Of a stretch of DNA of 64,000 bases, positions 18,133 to 25,428 are shown piece after piece (position 1 is the first letter of the stretch; the number at the start of each line of letters is the position of its first letter). A program made the position numbers and the translations under genes. The DNA is from Methylobacterium cerastii (lineage in GTDB: Bacteria; Pseudomonadota; Alphaproteobacteria; Rhizobiales; Beijerinckiaceae), in assembly GCF_022179125.1 (NCBI RefSeq), contig NZ_BPQG01000053.1, positions 52,465 through 116,464 on the forward strand. The letters are read 5' to 3'. The notes under the pieces are model-generated. The model was not told the origin of the DNA, did no database searches, and was given only the letters and a program-made list of their open reading frames with translations.

Positions 18133-19533
18133 TCAGTGCTCGGCGGCGGCGGCCTGGCGCAGGGCGGCGTCGCGGGCGTCGGCGGTGCTGCCGAGCCCGT
18201 TGAAGAACAGGTTCAGCGCCACCGCGGCGATCGCGCAGAGCAGGATGCCGGATTCGAGCAGCGGGTGCAGCGCGTGCGGCATCTGCTTGAAGAAGTTCGG
18301 CGCCACCAGGGGGATCATCCCGAAGCCGACCGAGACGGCGACGATGAACAGGTTGTTGCGGTTGCGCGCGAAGTCGACCGCGCCGAGGATGCGCGCGCCG
18401 GTGGCGCCGACCATGCCGAACATCACGAGGCCGGCGCCGCCGAGCACGCATTGCGGCACCGCCTCGACCAGGGCCGCGAGCTTCGGGATCAACCCGAGCC
18501 CGAGCATGATGACGCCGCCGACCACCGCGACGTAGCGGGTGCGCACGCCGGTGACGCCGACGAGGCCGATGTTCTGCGAGAACGACGTGTAGGGGAAGGT
18601 GTTGAACACCCCGCCGATCATCGTGCCGAGCCCGTCGGCGCGCAGGCCCTTGGTCAGGCGCGCCTCGTCGACCGGGTCGGCGCAGATCTCGGCGAGCGCC
18701 AGGAACATGCCGGTCGACTCGATCATCACCACGACCATGACGATGCACAACGTCACCACCGAGACCGGATCGAAGGTCGGCCACCCGAAGGCGAAGGGCC
18801 GCACCACGTCGAACCAGCCGGCGGTCGCCACGTGCGAGAGGTCGACCAGCCCGAAGGCGCCCGCCACCAGCGTGCCGACGACGATGCCGACCAGTACCGA
18901 CGCGGAGGCGACGAAGCCGGTGCCGTAGCGGGTGATCGCCAGGATCACGCACAGCACGAAGGCGCTGATGCCGAGGAAGACCGGCGCGCCGTAGTTCGGG
19001 TTGCCGACGCCGCCCGCCGCCCAGTTCACGCCCACCCGCATCAGCGAGATGCCGATGACGAGGATGATCGTGCCGGTGACCACCGGCGGGAACAGCGGCA
19101 GCAGCCGCCCGACGAGCGGCGCCACCAGGAACGCGAACAGCCCGGCGGCGATCACCGCGCCGTAGATGCCGGTGAGCCCGATCTCGGGGCTCGCGCCCAT
19201 GGCGATCATCGGCGTCACGGCGGCGAAGGTGACGCCCATCATCACCGGCATGCGGATGCCGACACCGGGCAGGCCCCAGCTCTGCACCAGCGTGGCGAGG
19301 CCGCCCGCGAACAGGTCGGCGCTCACCAGCATCGCCACCTGCTCCGGCGCCAGCTTGAGGGCGCGCCCGACGATCAACGGCACGGCGACGGCGCCGGCAT
19401 ACATCACCAGCACGTGCTGGAGGCCCAGCAGCGCGAGCGCCAGGGCGCCGACCCGGGCGACCGGCGCGACGGCGGGCGCGAGCGGCACCGGTCCGCTCGC
19501 GGGCAGGACATCCGGGTGGGCGGTGCTCGACAT
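18133..19533 (-). CDS. NCS2 family purine (urate/xanthine) permease
   Basis: About 466 residues with some 12-14 membrane segments. NAT signature FSQNIGLVGVTGVRTR (Q-N-x-G-x4-T) and the TM8-like glutamate in VVVMIESTGMFLAL are present. Bacterial members with this context are proton symporters for urate, xanthine or uracil. Start is the ATG at 19533 with CGGAGC upstream; in-frame sequence further upstream is not membrane-like and overlaps a promoter. Co-transcribed with urate oxidase, so urate is the likely substrate. Confidence 0.88.
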   Translation of the reverse strand: MSSTAHPDVLPASGPVPLAPAVAPVARVGALALALLGLQHVLVMYAGAVAVPLIVGRALKLAPEQVAMLVSADLFAGGLATLVQSWGLPGVGIRMPVMMGVTFAAVTPMIAMGASPEIGLTGIYGAVIAAGLFAFLVAPLVGRLLPLFPPVVTGTIILVIGISLMRVGVNWAAGGVGNPNYGAPVFLGISAFVLCVILAITRYGTGFVASASVLVGIVVGTLVAGAFGLVDLSHVATAGWFDVVRPFAFGWPTFDPVSVVTLCIVMVVVMIESTGMFLALAEICADPVDEARLTKGLRADGLGTMIGGVFNTFPYTSFSQNIGLVGVTGVRTRYVAVVGGVIMLGLGLIPKLAALVEAVPQCVLGGAGLVMFGMVGATGARILGAVDFARNRNNLFIVAVSVGFGMIPLVAPNFFKQMPHALHPLLESGILLCAIAAVALNLFFNGLGSTADARDAALRQAAAAEH

Positions 19534-19586
19534 CGGCGAACGCTCCGGGGGCCGCCGGATCGGTCCGGCCGCAGGACTTTTTCCCG

Positions 19587-19602
19587 CGCAAGCCATGTGC
19601 CA
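19587..19602 (-). promoter_or_regulatory. Sigma-54-like promoter before NCS2 permease-urate oxidase
   Basis: On the - strand TGGCACATGGCTTGCG: TGGCAC at -24 and TTGC at -12 with canonical spacing. It would start transcription about 40 bases before the permease ATG. Confidence 0.65.
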
Positions 19603-19642
19603 GGGCCGAGCCAGCGCCTCTGCGGCCGCCGATCGCACCGCG

Positions 19643-19658
19643 TGGCCCGTTGCCTGCT
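19643..19658 (+). promoter_or_regulatory. Sigma-54-like promoter before OHCU/HIU fusion gene
   Basis: TGGCCCGTTGCCTGCT on the + strand has the GG/GC core at canonical spacing, with mismatches at C5 and C12. It lies 38 bases before the ATG at 19696 and is divergent from the urate permease promoter 40 bases away. Confidence 0.45.
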
Positions 19659-19695
19659 ACCGTCGGCCCGGAAGACCCGATGCGCGCGAGGCCCG

Positions 19696-20580
19696 ATGAC
19701 GATCCCCCTGGCCGACCTGAACACGATGCAAGAGGCCGACTTCGTGGCGGCCCTCGGCGGGGTGTTCGAGCACGCATCCTGGGTGGCGCGAGAGGCGGCC
19801 GGCGCGCGGCCTTTCGCCAGCGTCGCGGCGTTGCATGCCGCCATGCGCGGCGCCGTGGAGACGGCCTCCGACACGACCCGCCTCGCGCTGCTGGCGGGCC
19901 ATCCCGAGCTCGCCGGACGGGCCGCGCGGGACGGCACCATGGCCCCCGATTCGGTGGCCGAGCAGGCCGCGGCCGGCCTCGACCGGATGTCGGATGCGGA
20001 AGTCGCGCGCTTCGCGGCGCTCAACGCGGCCTACCAGGACAAATTCGGGCTGCCCTTCATCCTGTGCGTCAGGCGGCACGGTCGGGCCTCGCTGCTCTCC
20101 GCCTTCGCCGCGCGCCTCGAATCCGACGCCGCGACGGAGCGGCGGACGGCGGAAGCCGAAGTGTTCCGCATCGCCGCGATCCGCCTGAACGCGCTGGTCT
20201 CCGGCGACGGACCGCTCAGGACCACGGGCCGGATCTCGACGCACGTGCTCGACACCGTCAGCGGGCGGCCGGCGGAAGGCGTCGCGGTGAGCCTGCACGA
20301 GGTGGTGTCGGAGACCGAGACGGCCCTGGTGGCGCGGGCGGTGACGAACGCCGACGGACGCACCGACGCGCCGCTCGTGGCCGGGCGCCCGGTGCCGATC
20401 GCGGTCTACGAGCTGCGCTTCGCGCTCGGCGATCACCACCGGCGCCAGGGCCTCGCGCTCGCCGAGCCGCCCTTCCTCGACGTCGTGCCGCTGCGCTTCG
20501 GCGTCTCGGACCCGGAGGGGCACTATCACGTGCCGCTGGTGGCGACGCCGTGGAGCTACCAGACCTATCGCGGCAGCTGA
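19696..20580 (+). CDS. Fused OHCU decarboxylase-HIU hydrolase
   Basis: 294 residues. N-terminal part (about 1-165) is OHCU decarboxylase (UraD): GHPELAGRAA with the catalytic His, and LNAAYQDKFGLPFILCVR. C-terminal part (about 178-294) is 5-hydroxyisourate hydrolase (transthyretin-like): GRISTHVLDTVSGRPAEG and the terminal YRGS. Domain order is the reverse of the reaction order (HIU to OHCU to S-allantoin). It completes urate breakdown with the divergent urate oxidase. ATG chosen because the decarboxylase domain begins there. No allantoinase is in the window. Confidence 0.92.
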   Translation: MTIPLADLNTMQEADFVAALGGVFEHASWVAREAAGARPFASVAALHAAMRGAVETASDTTRLALLAGHPELAGRAARDGTMAPDSVAEQAAAGLDRMSDAEVARFAALNAAYQDKFGLPFILCVRRHGRASLLSAFAARLESDAATERRTAEAEVFRIAAIRLNALVSGDGPLRTTGRISTHVLDTVSGRPAEGVAVSLHEVVSETETALVARAVTNADGRTDAPLVAGRPVPIAVYELRFALGDHHRRQGLALAEPPFLDVVPLRFGVSDPEGHYHVPLVATPWSYQTYRGS

Positions 20581-20663
20581 CGGGTCTACCAAATTCGTCC
20601 TCCCGGCTGCGCACCGGCGCGGCCCTCGCGCGTTGACGGCGCAGACAGACGAGGAATTCTCCC

Positions 20664-20885
20664 ATGCTGCGTTCGACCCGCGTCCTGATCCTCTCGCTCT
20701 GCCTCGGCTGCGGGCTCGCGGGCGCCGCGTCCGCGCAGTCCGTCGGCGCCCCGGCCGGGCGCGAGGCCGCGACGGCGCCCGGCGGCGCGATCGGTCGGGC
20801 CGGGCCGGCCAACCGGATGGAGGCGATCCGCAGCGGCGACGCCTACGGCCGGCGCCGGATGCGCCGCCATCGCCATCGACGCTGA
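20664..20885 (+). CDS. Small exported protein (AQS-APAG family)
   Basis: 73 residues. Signal peptide VLILSLCLGCGLAGAASAQ, then SVGAPAGREAATAPGGAIGRAGPANRMEAIRSGDAYG and an Arg/His-rich tail (described here in parts: APAG, ATAPGG, AGPANRMEAIRSGDA). The mature part is closely similar to the next gene. RBS GAGGAATTC region. Function unknown; the basic tail could bind nucleic acid, phosphate or metal. Confidence 0.6.
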   Translation: MLRSTRVLILSLCLGCGLAGAASAQSVGAPAGREAATAPGGAIGRAGPANRMEAIRSGDAYGRRRMRRHRHRR

Positions 20886-20925
20886 GCCGCCGTCCACTTC
20901 CCTTCGACCACGGAGACCCCCGACG

Positions 20926-21177
20926 ATGCGCCGCGTCCTGCTCACCGCCCTGACCCTCGCCGCCTTCAGTGGACCCGCCTTCGCCCAATCGACGGGCGCC
21001 CCGGCGGGGAGCGACCCGGCGACGGCGCCGGGCGGCACCGAAGGACTCGCCGGCCCCCGCAACGAAATGAACGCCGTCCGCGACGGCGACGCGGTGCCCG
21101 TGCCGCCGCGCACGGGCGGGATCGAGGGCGACACGCCGTCGTCAGGCGAACGGATGCCGCCACCGCCGCGCTATTGA
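20926..21177 (+). CDS. Small exported protein (AQS-APAG family)
   Basis: 83 residues. Signal peptide RRVLLTALTLAAFSGPAFAQ, then STGAPAGSDPATAPGGTEG, AGPRNEMNAVRDGDA and a Pro-rich tail ending PPPPRY. Tandem paralogue of the preceding gene 40 bases upstream; the shared core is APAG-x4-ATAPGG-x-x-G-x-AGP-x-N-x-M-x-A-x-R-x-GDA. Tails differ (basic versus Pro-rich), suggesting divergence of role. Function unknown. Confidence 0.65.
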   Translation: MRRVLLTALTLAAFSGPAFAQSTGAPAGSDPATAPGGTEGLAGPRNEMNAVRDGDAVPVPPRTGGIEGDTPSSGERMPPPPRY

Positions 21178-21228
21178 GGCGCGTAACGCCGCCGATGAGG
21201 ACCGCCGGCCTCAAGGCATGACCCACAT

Positions 21229-21256
21229 CTCCCCCCCCCCGGAGAGGGGGGAGGGA
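21229..21256 (-). terminator. C-run/G-run hairpin downstream of binding protein 2
   Basis: TCTCCCCCC run facing GGAGAGGGGGGAGG, 12 bases past the binding protein stop on the - strand. Belongs to a family of purine/pyrimidine hairpins found at several gene ends here. Confidence 0.5.
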
Positions 21257-21267
21257 AGAGCCGCCGC

Positions 21268-22338
21268 CTATTGCGGCAGCTTGTCGTCGACGCCCTTCAC
21301 GTACCAGTTCATGCCCAAAATCATCGTGTCGGGCGCGCTCTCGCCCGCCTTCACGGCCACCGTGCCGTCCTGCTTCGTCACCGGGCCGGCGAAGGGGTGG
21401 AGCTTGCCCGATGCGATGTCGGCCTTGGTCGCCTCGGCCATCGCCTTCACGCTGTCGGGCATGTTGGCGAAGGGCGCGAGCACGACCATGCCGTCCTTGA
21501 TGCCGCCCCAGGTGTCGTGGCTCTTCCAGCTCCCGTCGAGCACCGCCTTGGCCTCGCTGATCACGTAGCCGTCCCAGTCGTCGGTGATGGCGGTCAGCTG
21601 CGCCTTCGGGGCGAAGCGGGCCTGGTCGGAGGATTGGCCGAAGGCGAGCTTGCCGGCCTTCTCGGCCTCCTGCAGCGGGGCCGCGGAATCGGTGTGCTGG
21701 GTCAGGATGTCGGCCCCTTGCGCCAGCAGGGCCTTGGCCGCCTCCGCCTCCTTGCCCGGATCGAACCAGGTGTTCACCCAGACGATCTTGAGCTTGATGT
21801 TCGGGTTCACCGATTGCGCGCCGAGCATGAAGGCGTTGATGCCGCTCACCACCTCGGGGATCGGGAACGAGGCGATGTAGCCGACGGTGCCGGACTTCGA
21901 GAGCGTTCCGGCGATCTTCCCGCAGACGTAGCGACCCTCGTAGAAGCGGGCCGAGTAGGTCGAGACGTTGGCGCTGCGCTTGTAGCCGGTGGCGTGCTCG
22001 AACTTCACGTTCGGGAACTTCTTGGCGACCTTCAGGGTCGGCTCCATGAAGCCGAACGAGGTGGTGAAGATCAGCTTGGCGCCCGAGCGCGCCAGCTTCT
22101 CGATCGAGCGCTCGCTGTCGGCCTCCGGCACGCTCTCGAGATAGGTGGTCTCGACCTTACCGGGCATCGCCGCCTCGAGCGCCTTGCGGCTGAGGTCGTG
22201 CTGGTAGGAATAGCCGTAATCGGCCACCGGGCCGACGTAGACGAAGCCGACCTTGAGCTTGTCGTCGGCCTGCGCGGCGGGTGCGAGCAGGAGGGCCGCA
22301 AGGATGGCGGCAGTGATCGTCCGCGTGATCGTCCGCAT
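21268..22338 (-). CDS. BMP family periplasmic binding protein (set 2)
   Basis: 356 residues. Sec signal TITAAILAALLLAPAAQA, then the BMP fold opening KLKVGFVYVGPVADYGYSYQHD, GAKLIFTTSFGFMEP and ILTQHTDSAAPLQEAEKAGK. Paralogue of the set 1 protein but with a Sec rather than Tat signal. The start at 22338 is the only ATG in front of the signal. It is 47 bases downstream of a permease. Gene order with 8-oxoguanine deaminase suggests an oxidised or ordinary purine as ligand. Confidence 0.87.
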   Translation of the reverse strand: MRTITRTITAAILAALLLAPAAQADDKLKVGFVYVGPVADYGYSYQHDLSRKALEAAMPGKVETTYLESVPEADSERSIEKLARSGAKLIFTTSFGFMEPTLKVAKKFPNVKFEHATGYKRSANVSTYSARFYEGRYVCGKIAGTLSKSGTVGYIASFPIPEVVSGINAFMLGAQSVNPNIKLKIVWVNTWFDPGKEAEAAKALLAQGADILTQHTDSAAPLQEAEKAGKLAFGQSSDQARFAPKAQLTAITDDWDGYVISEAKAVLDGSWKSHDTWGGIKDGMVVLAPFANMPDSVKAMAEATKADIASGKLHPFAGPVTKQDGTVAVKAGESAPDTMILGMNWYVKGVDDKLPQ

Positions 22339-22385
22339 GGTCGTCGGTATCCCCAAGGTCGTTACCCCTACGATGGCCCCCGCCT

Positions 22386-23312
22386 TCAGCGGTGTGGCGT
22401 GAATTCGCGGCCCAGGGCGGCGGGCGCCAGCGAGCCGCCCTGGCGCCGCCCGAGGGACAGCAAGACCAGGGCCAGGATCGTCGCGAGGTAGGGCAGCGCC
22501 GACAGCGCCTGCCCCGGCAGGCCCAGGCCCGCGGCCTGGGCATGGAGCTGCAGCACCGTCGCGCCGCCGAACAGCAGCGCGCCGGCCGCCACGCGCAAGG
22601 GGCGCCACGAGGCGAAGACCACGAGCGCCAGCGCGATCCAGCCGCGCCCGGCGGTCATGCCCGGCGACCAGAACGGCGTGTAGGCCAGCGACAGGTAAGC
22701 CCCGGCGAGCCCGGCGCAGGCGCCGCCGAACAGCACGGCCAGCACCCGGACCCGGCGCACCGGCAGCCCGAGCGCGTGCGTCGCGGTGTGGTCGTCGCCG
22801 ATGGCGCGCAGCACCAGCCCGGCGCGGGTCCGGCCGAGGAACCACCACACCCCGAGCACCAGCAGGATCGCGGCGTAGACGAAGGCGTCCTGCGAGAACA
22901 GCAGGTCGCCGACGACCGGCAGGTCGCTCAGGCCCGCCACGTGCAGATGCGGCGCCGGATCGCGCTTCATCCCGACATAGCCGGTGCCGACGAGGCCCGA
23001 GAGCCCGAGGCCGAGGATCGTCAGGGCGAGGCCCGACGCCACCTGGTTGGCCGCCAACCCGACCGTGAGCACCGCGAACAGCGCCGACAGCGCGAGCCCG
23101 GCGCCGGCCCCGCCGAGGGCGCCGAGAAGCGTCGAGTTCGTCTCGGTGGCCACCGCGAAGCCGGCGGCGGCGCCGAGCACCATCATCCCCTCGGTGCCGA
23201 GGTTGAGCACGCCGGAGCGCTCGGCCACCAGCTCGCCGACCGCGGCCAGGATCAGCGGCGTCGCCGCCGTCAGCACGGTGACGAGCACCATCTGGACGAT
23301 GTCGAGACTCAT
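22386..23312 (-). CDS. BMP-type ABC transporter permease (set 2, short subunit)
   Basis: 308 residues, about eight to ten membrane spans. ERSGVLNLGTEGMMVLGA near the N-terminus and the loop ATHALGLPVRRVR match the short permease subunit of set 1, showing the two transporters are paralogous. It is preceded by 325 bases holding palindromic repeats and followed closely by the binding protein gene. Confidence 0.85.
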   Translation of the reverse strand: MSLDIVQMVLVTVLTAATPLILAAVGELVAERSGVLNLGTEGMMVLGAAAGFAVATETNSTLLGALGGAGAGLALSALFAVLTVGLAANQVASGLALTILGLGLSGLVGTGYVGMKRDPAPHLHVAGLSDLPVVGDLLFSQDAFVYAAILLVLGVWWFLGRTRAGLVLRAIGDDHTATHALGLPVRRVRVLAVLFGGACAGLAGAYLSLAYTPFWSPGMTAGRGWIALALVVFASWRPLRVAAGALLFGGATVLQLHAQAAGLGLPGQALSALPYLATILALVLLSLGRRQGGSLAPAALGREFTPHR

Positions 23313-23371
23313 CGCCGGACTCCTGTTGCCACCGTGCGGGGGTGCGACACGCGTCCCGCTCGGCGCGCCGC

Positions 23372-23393
23372 CCTCCCCCTGGAGCGGGGGAGG
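23372..23393. repeat. C-run/G-run hairpin
   Basis: CCTCCCCC facing GGGGGAGG around TGGAGC, in the gap between the two set 2 permeases. Same style as the hairpins at 21229 and 31809. Confidence 0.5.
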
Positions 23394-23415
23394 ACGATGG
23401 CAGACGGCACCGCGC

Positions 23416-23529
23416 CGTCATTCCGGGGCGCCGCAGGCGAGCCCGGAATGCAGAGCCGCCGACGGTGCCAAGTCCGGCGCGACCTGCGGTTCTGGATCCC
23501 GGTCTCCGCTACGCGGCCCCGGGATGACG
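23416..23529. repeat. Imperfect inverted-repeat element, about 114 bases
   Basis: Left arm begins CGTCATTCCGGGGCG and reads on to CAGAGCCGCC; right arm is the near complement, from GCGGTTCTGGATCCCGG to CCCCGGGATGACG. The arms match imperfectly over about 45 bases with a central spacer of about 25. Looks like a miniature palindromic element of the type scattered in Methylobacterium genomes (recalled, unverified). With the hairpin at 23372 it occupies most of the 325-base gap 23313-23637; no gene is seen there. Confidence 0.65.
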
Positions 23530-23637
23530 CGGTGCTGCCGGCGGGTTTCCGAAGGGCACATCGCCCTCTGCGATCGCCCAGCCCGCAGCGGGGGGACGGA
23601 AGGCGCAGTGCGGGCACGGGCTTCGAGAGACGGTCCA

Positions 23638-24723
23638 TCACGCGGTCCGCCGCGGACCGCCCGGCACGAGCCGGATGCGGTAGCGGGCGAGCACGTCGGC
23701 CCCGAGCACGAAGGCGAGCAGCAGCCCCTGGAACGCGCGGGTGAGGTCGAGCGGCAGCTTCAGGTCGATCTGCGCCGCCTCGCCGCCGATCGTGGTCAGC
23801 GCGATCACCCCGGCGGCGACCAGTATGCCCGGCGGCGACAGCCGCCCGAGGAAGGCGACGATGATCGCGGTGAAGCCGTAGCCCGGCGAGATCGTCGGCT
23901 GGAGCTGGCCGATCCGGCCCGCGACCTCGACGATGCCGGCGAGCCCCGCCGCCGCGCCGGAGATCGCGAAGGCGGCGAGCGTCAGCCGCGCATCGCTGAA
24001 GCCGGCGAACCGCGCGGCCCGCGGCGCCGCGCCGACGACGCGGACCTCGAAGCCGAACAGGGTGCGGGCGAGCACCACGGTCGCGACGACCACGGCCAGC
24101 AGCGCGACTAGCACCCCGGCATGCAGCGTGTCGCCCTCCATCAGGTAGGGCAACCGTGCCGCCGGATCGAACGGCACGCTCTGCGGAAAGTTGAAGCCGG
24201 CCGGATCGCGCAGGGGGCCGCGGGCCATGTAGTCGAGCAGCAATTCGGCGACGTAGACCAGCATCAGGCTGGTCAGGATCTCCGAGACGCCGAGCCGGAC
24301 CTTCAGGATCGCCGGGATCATCGCGTAGGCGAGGCCCGCGAGCGTGCCCGCCGCCAGCATCGCCGGCAGGATCCAAAGGGTGAACCCCTCCGCCCCTTGC
24401 GTCGCGACGCCGATCCAGCCCCCGGCCAGGCCGCCGACCACGAACTGGCCCTCGGCGCCGATGTTCCATAGGTTCGCCCGGAAGCAGAAGGCGAGCCCGG
24501 TGGCGATGAGCGCCAGCGGGGCGGCCTTCAGCGCCACCTCCTGCAGCGACCAGACCTCGCTTAAGGGAGTGACGAAATAGGTCATGAACGCGGCGCCCGG
24601 CGCGACGCCGAGCAGCGCCACCGCGACCCCGCCGACGAGCACGGCCCCCGCGAAGGCGATCACCGGCGACAGCGCCGACAGCACGGCCGAGCGCCGGGCG
24701 CGCGGGCTCAGATCGAGGCGCAT
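23638..24723 (-). CDS. BMP-type ABC transporter permease (set 2, long subunit)
   Basis: 361 residues. Family segments LWNIGAEGQFVVGGLAGG, ILKVRLGVSEILTSLMLVYVA and ISPGYGFTAIIVAFLGRLSP match the long permease. The start is the ATG at 24723; the reading frame stays open into the upstream repeats, but that extension is low-complexity repeat sequence. It is isolated from its ATPase gene by a 705-base repeat-filled gap. Confidence 0.85.
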   Translation of the reverse strand: MRLDLSPRARRSAVLSALSPVIAFAGAVLVGGVAVALLGVAPGAAFMTYFVTPLSEVWSLQEVALKAAPLALIATGLAFCFRANLWNIGAEGQFVVGGLAGGWIGVATQGAEGFTLWILPAMLAAGTLAGLAYAMIPAILKVRLGVSEILTSLMLVYVAELLLDYMARGPLRDPAGFNFPQSVPFDPAARLPYLMEGDTLHAGVLVALLAVVVATVVLARTLFGFEVRVVGAAPRAARFAGFSDARLTLAAFAISGAAAGLAGIVEVAGRIGQLQPTISPGYGFTAIIVAFLGRLSPPGILVAAGVIALTTIGGEAAQIDLKLPLDLTRAFQGLLLAFVLGADVLARYRIRLVPGGPRRTA

Positions 24724-24774
24724 GGCAGGCTCGGGGTGACCGGAAAGAGGCTGGGTCCAGACATCGCCGCCAGG

Positions 24775-25000
24775 GATTCGGAGTGCACGGTGCGACCCCC
24801 CTCGCCCCGCACGCGGGGAGAGGCCCGGCTGCACCGCGTCGTGCGGCCGGGAAGCGCAGGCGAAGCCGAAGCGGCGGTGAGGGGACGGTGCCGGTTGAGG
24901 CTCACCCGTCGAAGCCCCCTCACCGTCGGCTGCCGCCTCGCCGCGACGACGACGAGGTCGTCGCGGCCCTCTCCCCGCAGGCGGGGCAAGGGGATGCGCG
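24775..25000. repeat. Composite palindromic intergenic repeat, copy B
   Basis: Same modules as copy A: CCCCGCACGCGGGG hairpin, CCCGGCTGCAC/GTGCGGCCGGG hairpin, the GAAGCCGAAGCGGCGGTGAG arm facing CCTCACCGTCGGCTGCCGCC, and CCCTCTCCCCGCAGGCGGGG at the end. It begins GATTCGGAGTGCACGGTGCG, a flank shared with copy C. Confidence 0.85.
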
Positions 25001-25047
25001 GCGGCCGGCTCGCATCGACGAGCCAGGCGTCCGAGGATTCTTGCAGG

Positions 25048-25270
25048 AATTCGGAGTGGGCAGTGCGACCCCCCTCTCCCCGCGGGCGGGGAGAGGCCCG
25101 GCTGCACCTTGTCGTGCAGCCGGGAAGCGCAGGCGAAGCCGAAGCGGCGGTGAGGGGGTGGTGCCGGTTGAGGCTTCTCCGTCGAAGCCCCCTCACCGTC
25201 GGCTGCCGCCTCGCCGCGACGACGAGGGCGTCGCGGCCCTCTCCCCGCAGGCGGGGCGAGGGGATGCGCG
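25048..25270. repeat. Composite palindromic intergenic repeat, copy C
   Basis: Nearly identical in module order and sequence to copy B, starting 273 bases further on, so B and C form a tandem pair in the 705-base gap 24724-25428. Closer to B than to A. No gene lies in the gap. Confidence 0.85.
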
Positions 25271-25375
25271 GGTCCCCTCGCCCGTCCGAGAGAGGGCCAG
25301 GGTGAGGGGTGCGACCCATCCGGAAAGACCTGAACCCCTCACCCCGACCCTCTCCCGAACGGGAGTGGGGGCCGC
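25271..25375. repeat. Second palindromic intergenic repeat type
   Basis: AGAGAGGGCCAGGGTGAGGGG faces CCCCTCACCCCGACCCTCTCC about 30 bases later, giving a long imperfect hairpin next to copy C. Confidence 0.6.
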
Positions 25376-25428
25376 GTCGCGCGTCGAACGACTTCGCGGC
25401 GACCGCGGATGAGCGAACGGATGCGGCG

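Noticed and set aside
22339-23421. Upstream continuation of the set 2 binding protein frame
   Set aside because: Lies in the wrong frame of the permease gene; a signal peptide begins at 22338.
24724-25428. CRISPR array, because of tandem repeats
   Set aside because: Only two copies, more than 200 bases each, no short direct repeats with unique spacers and no cas genes.
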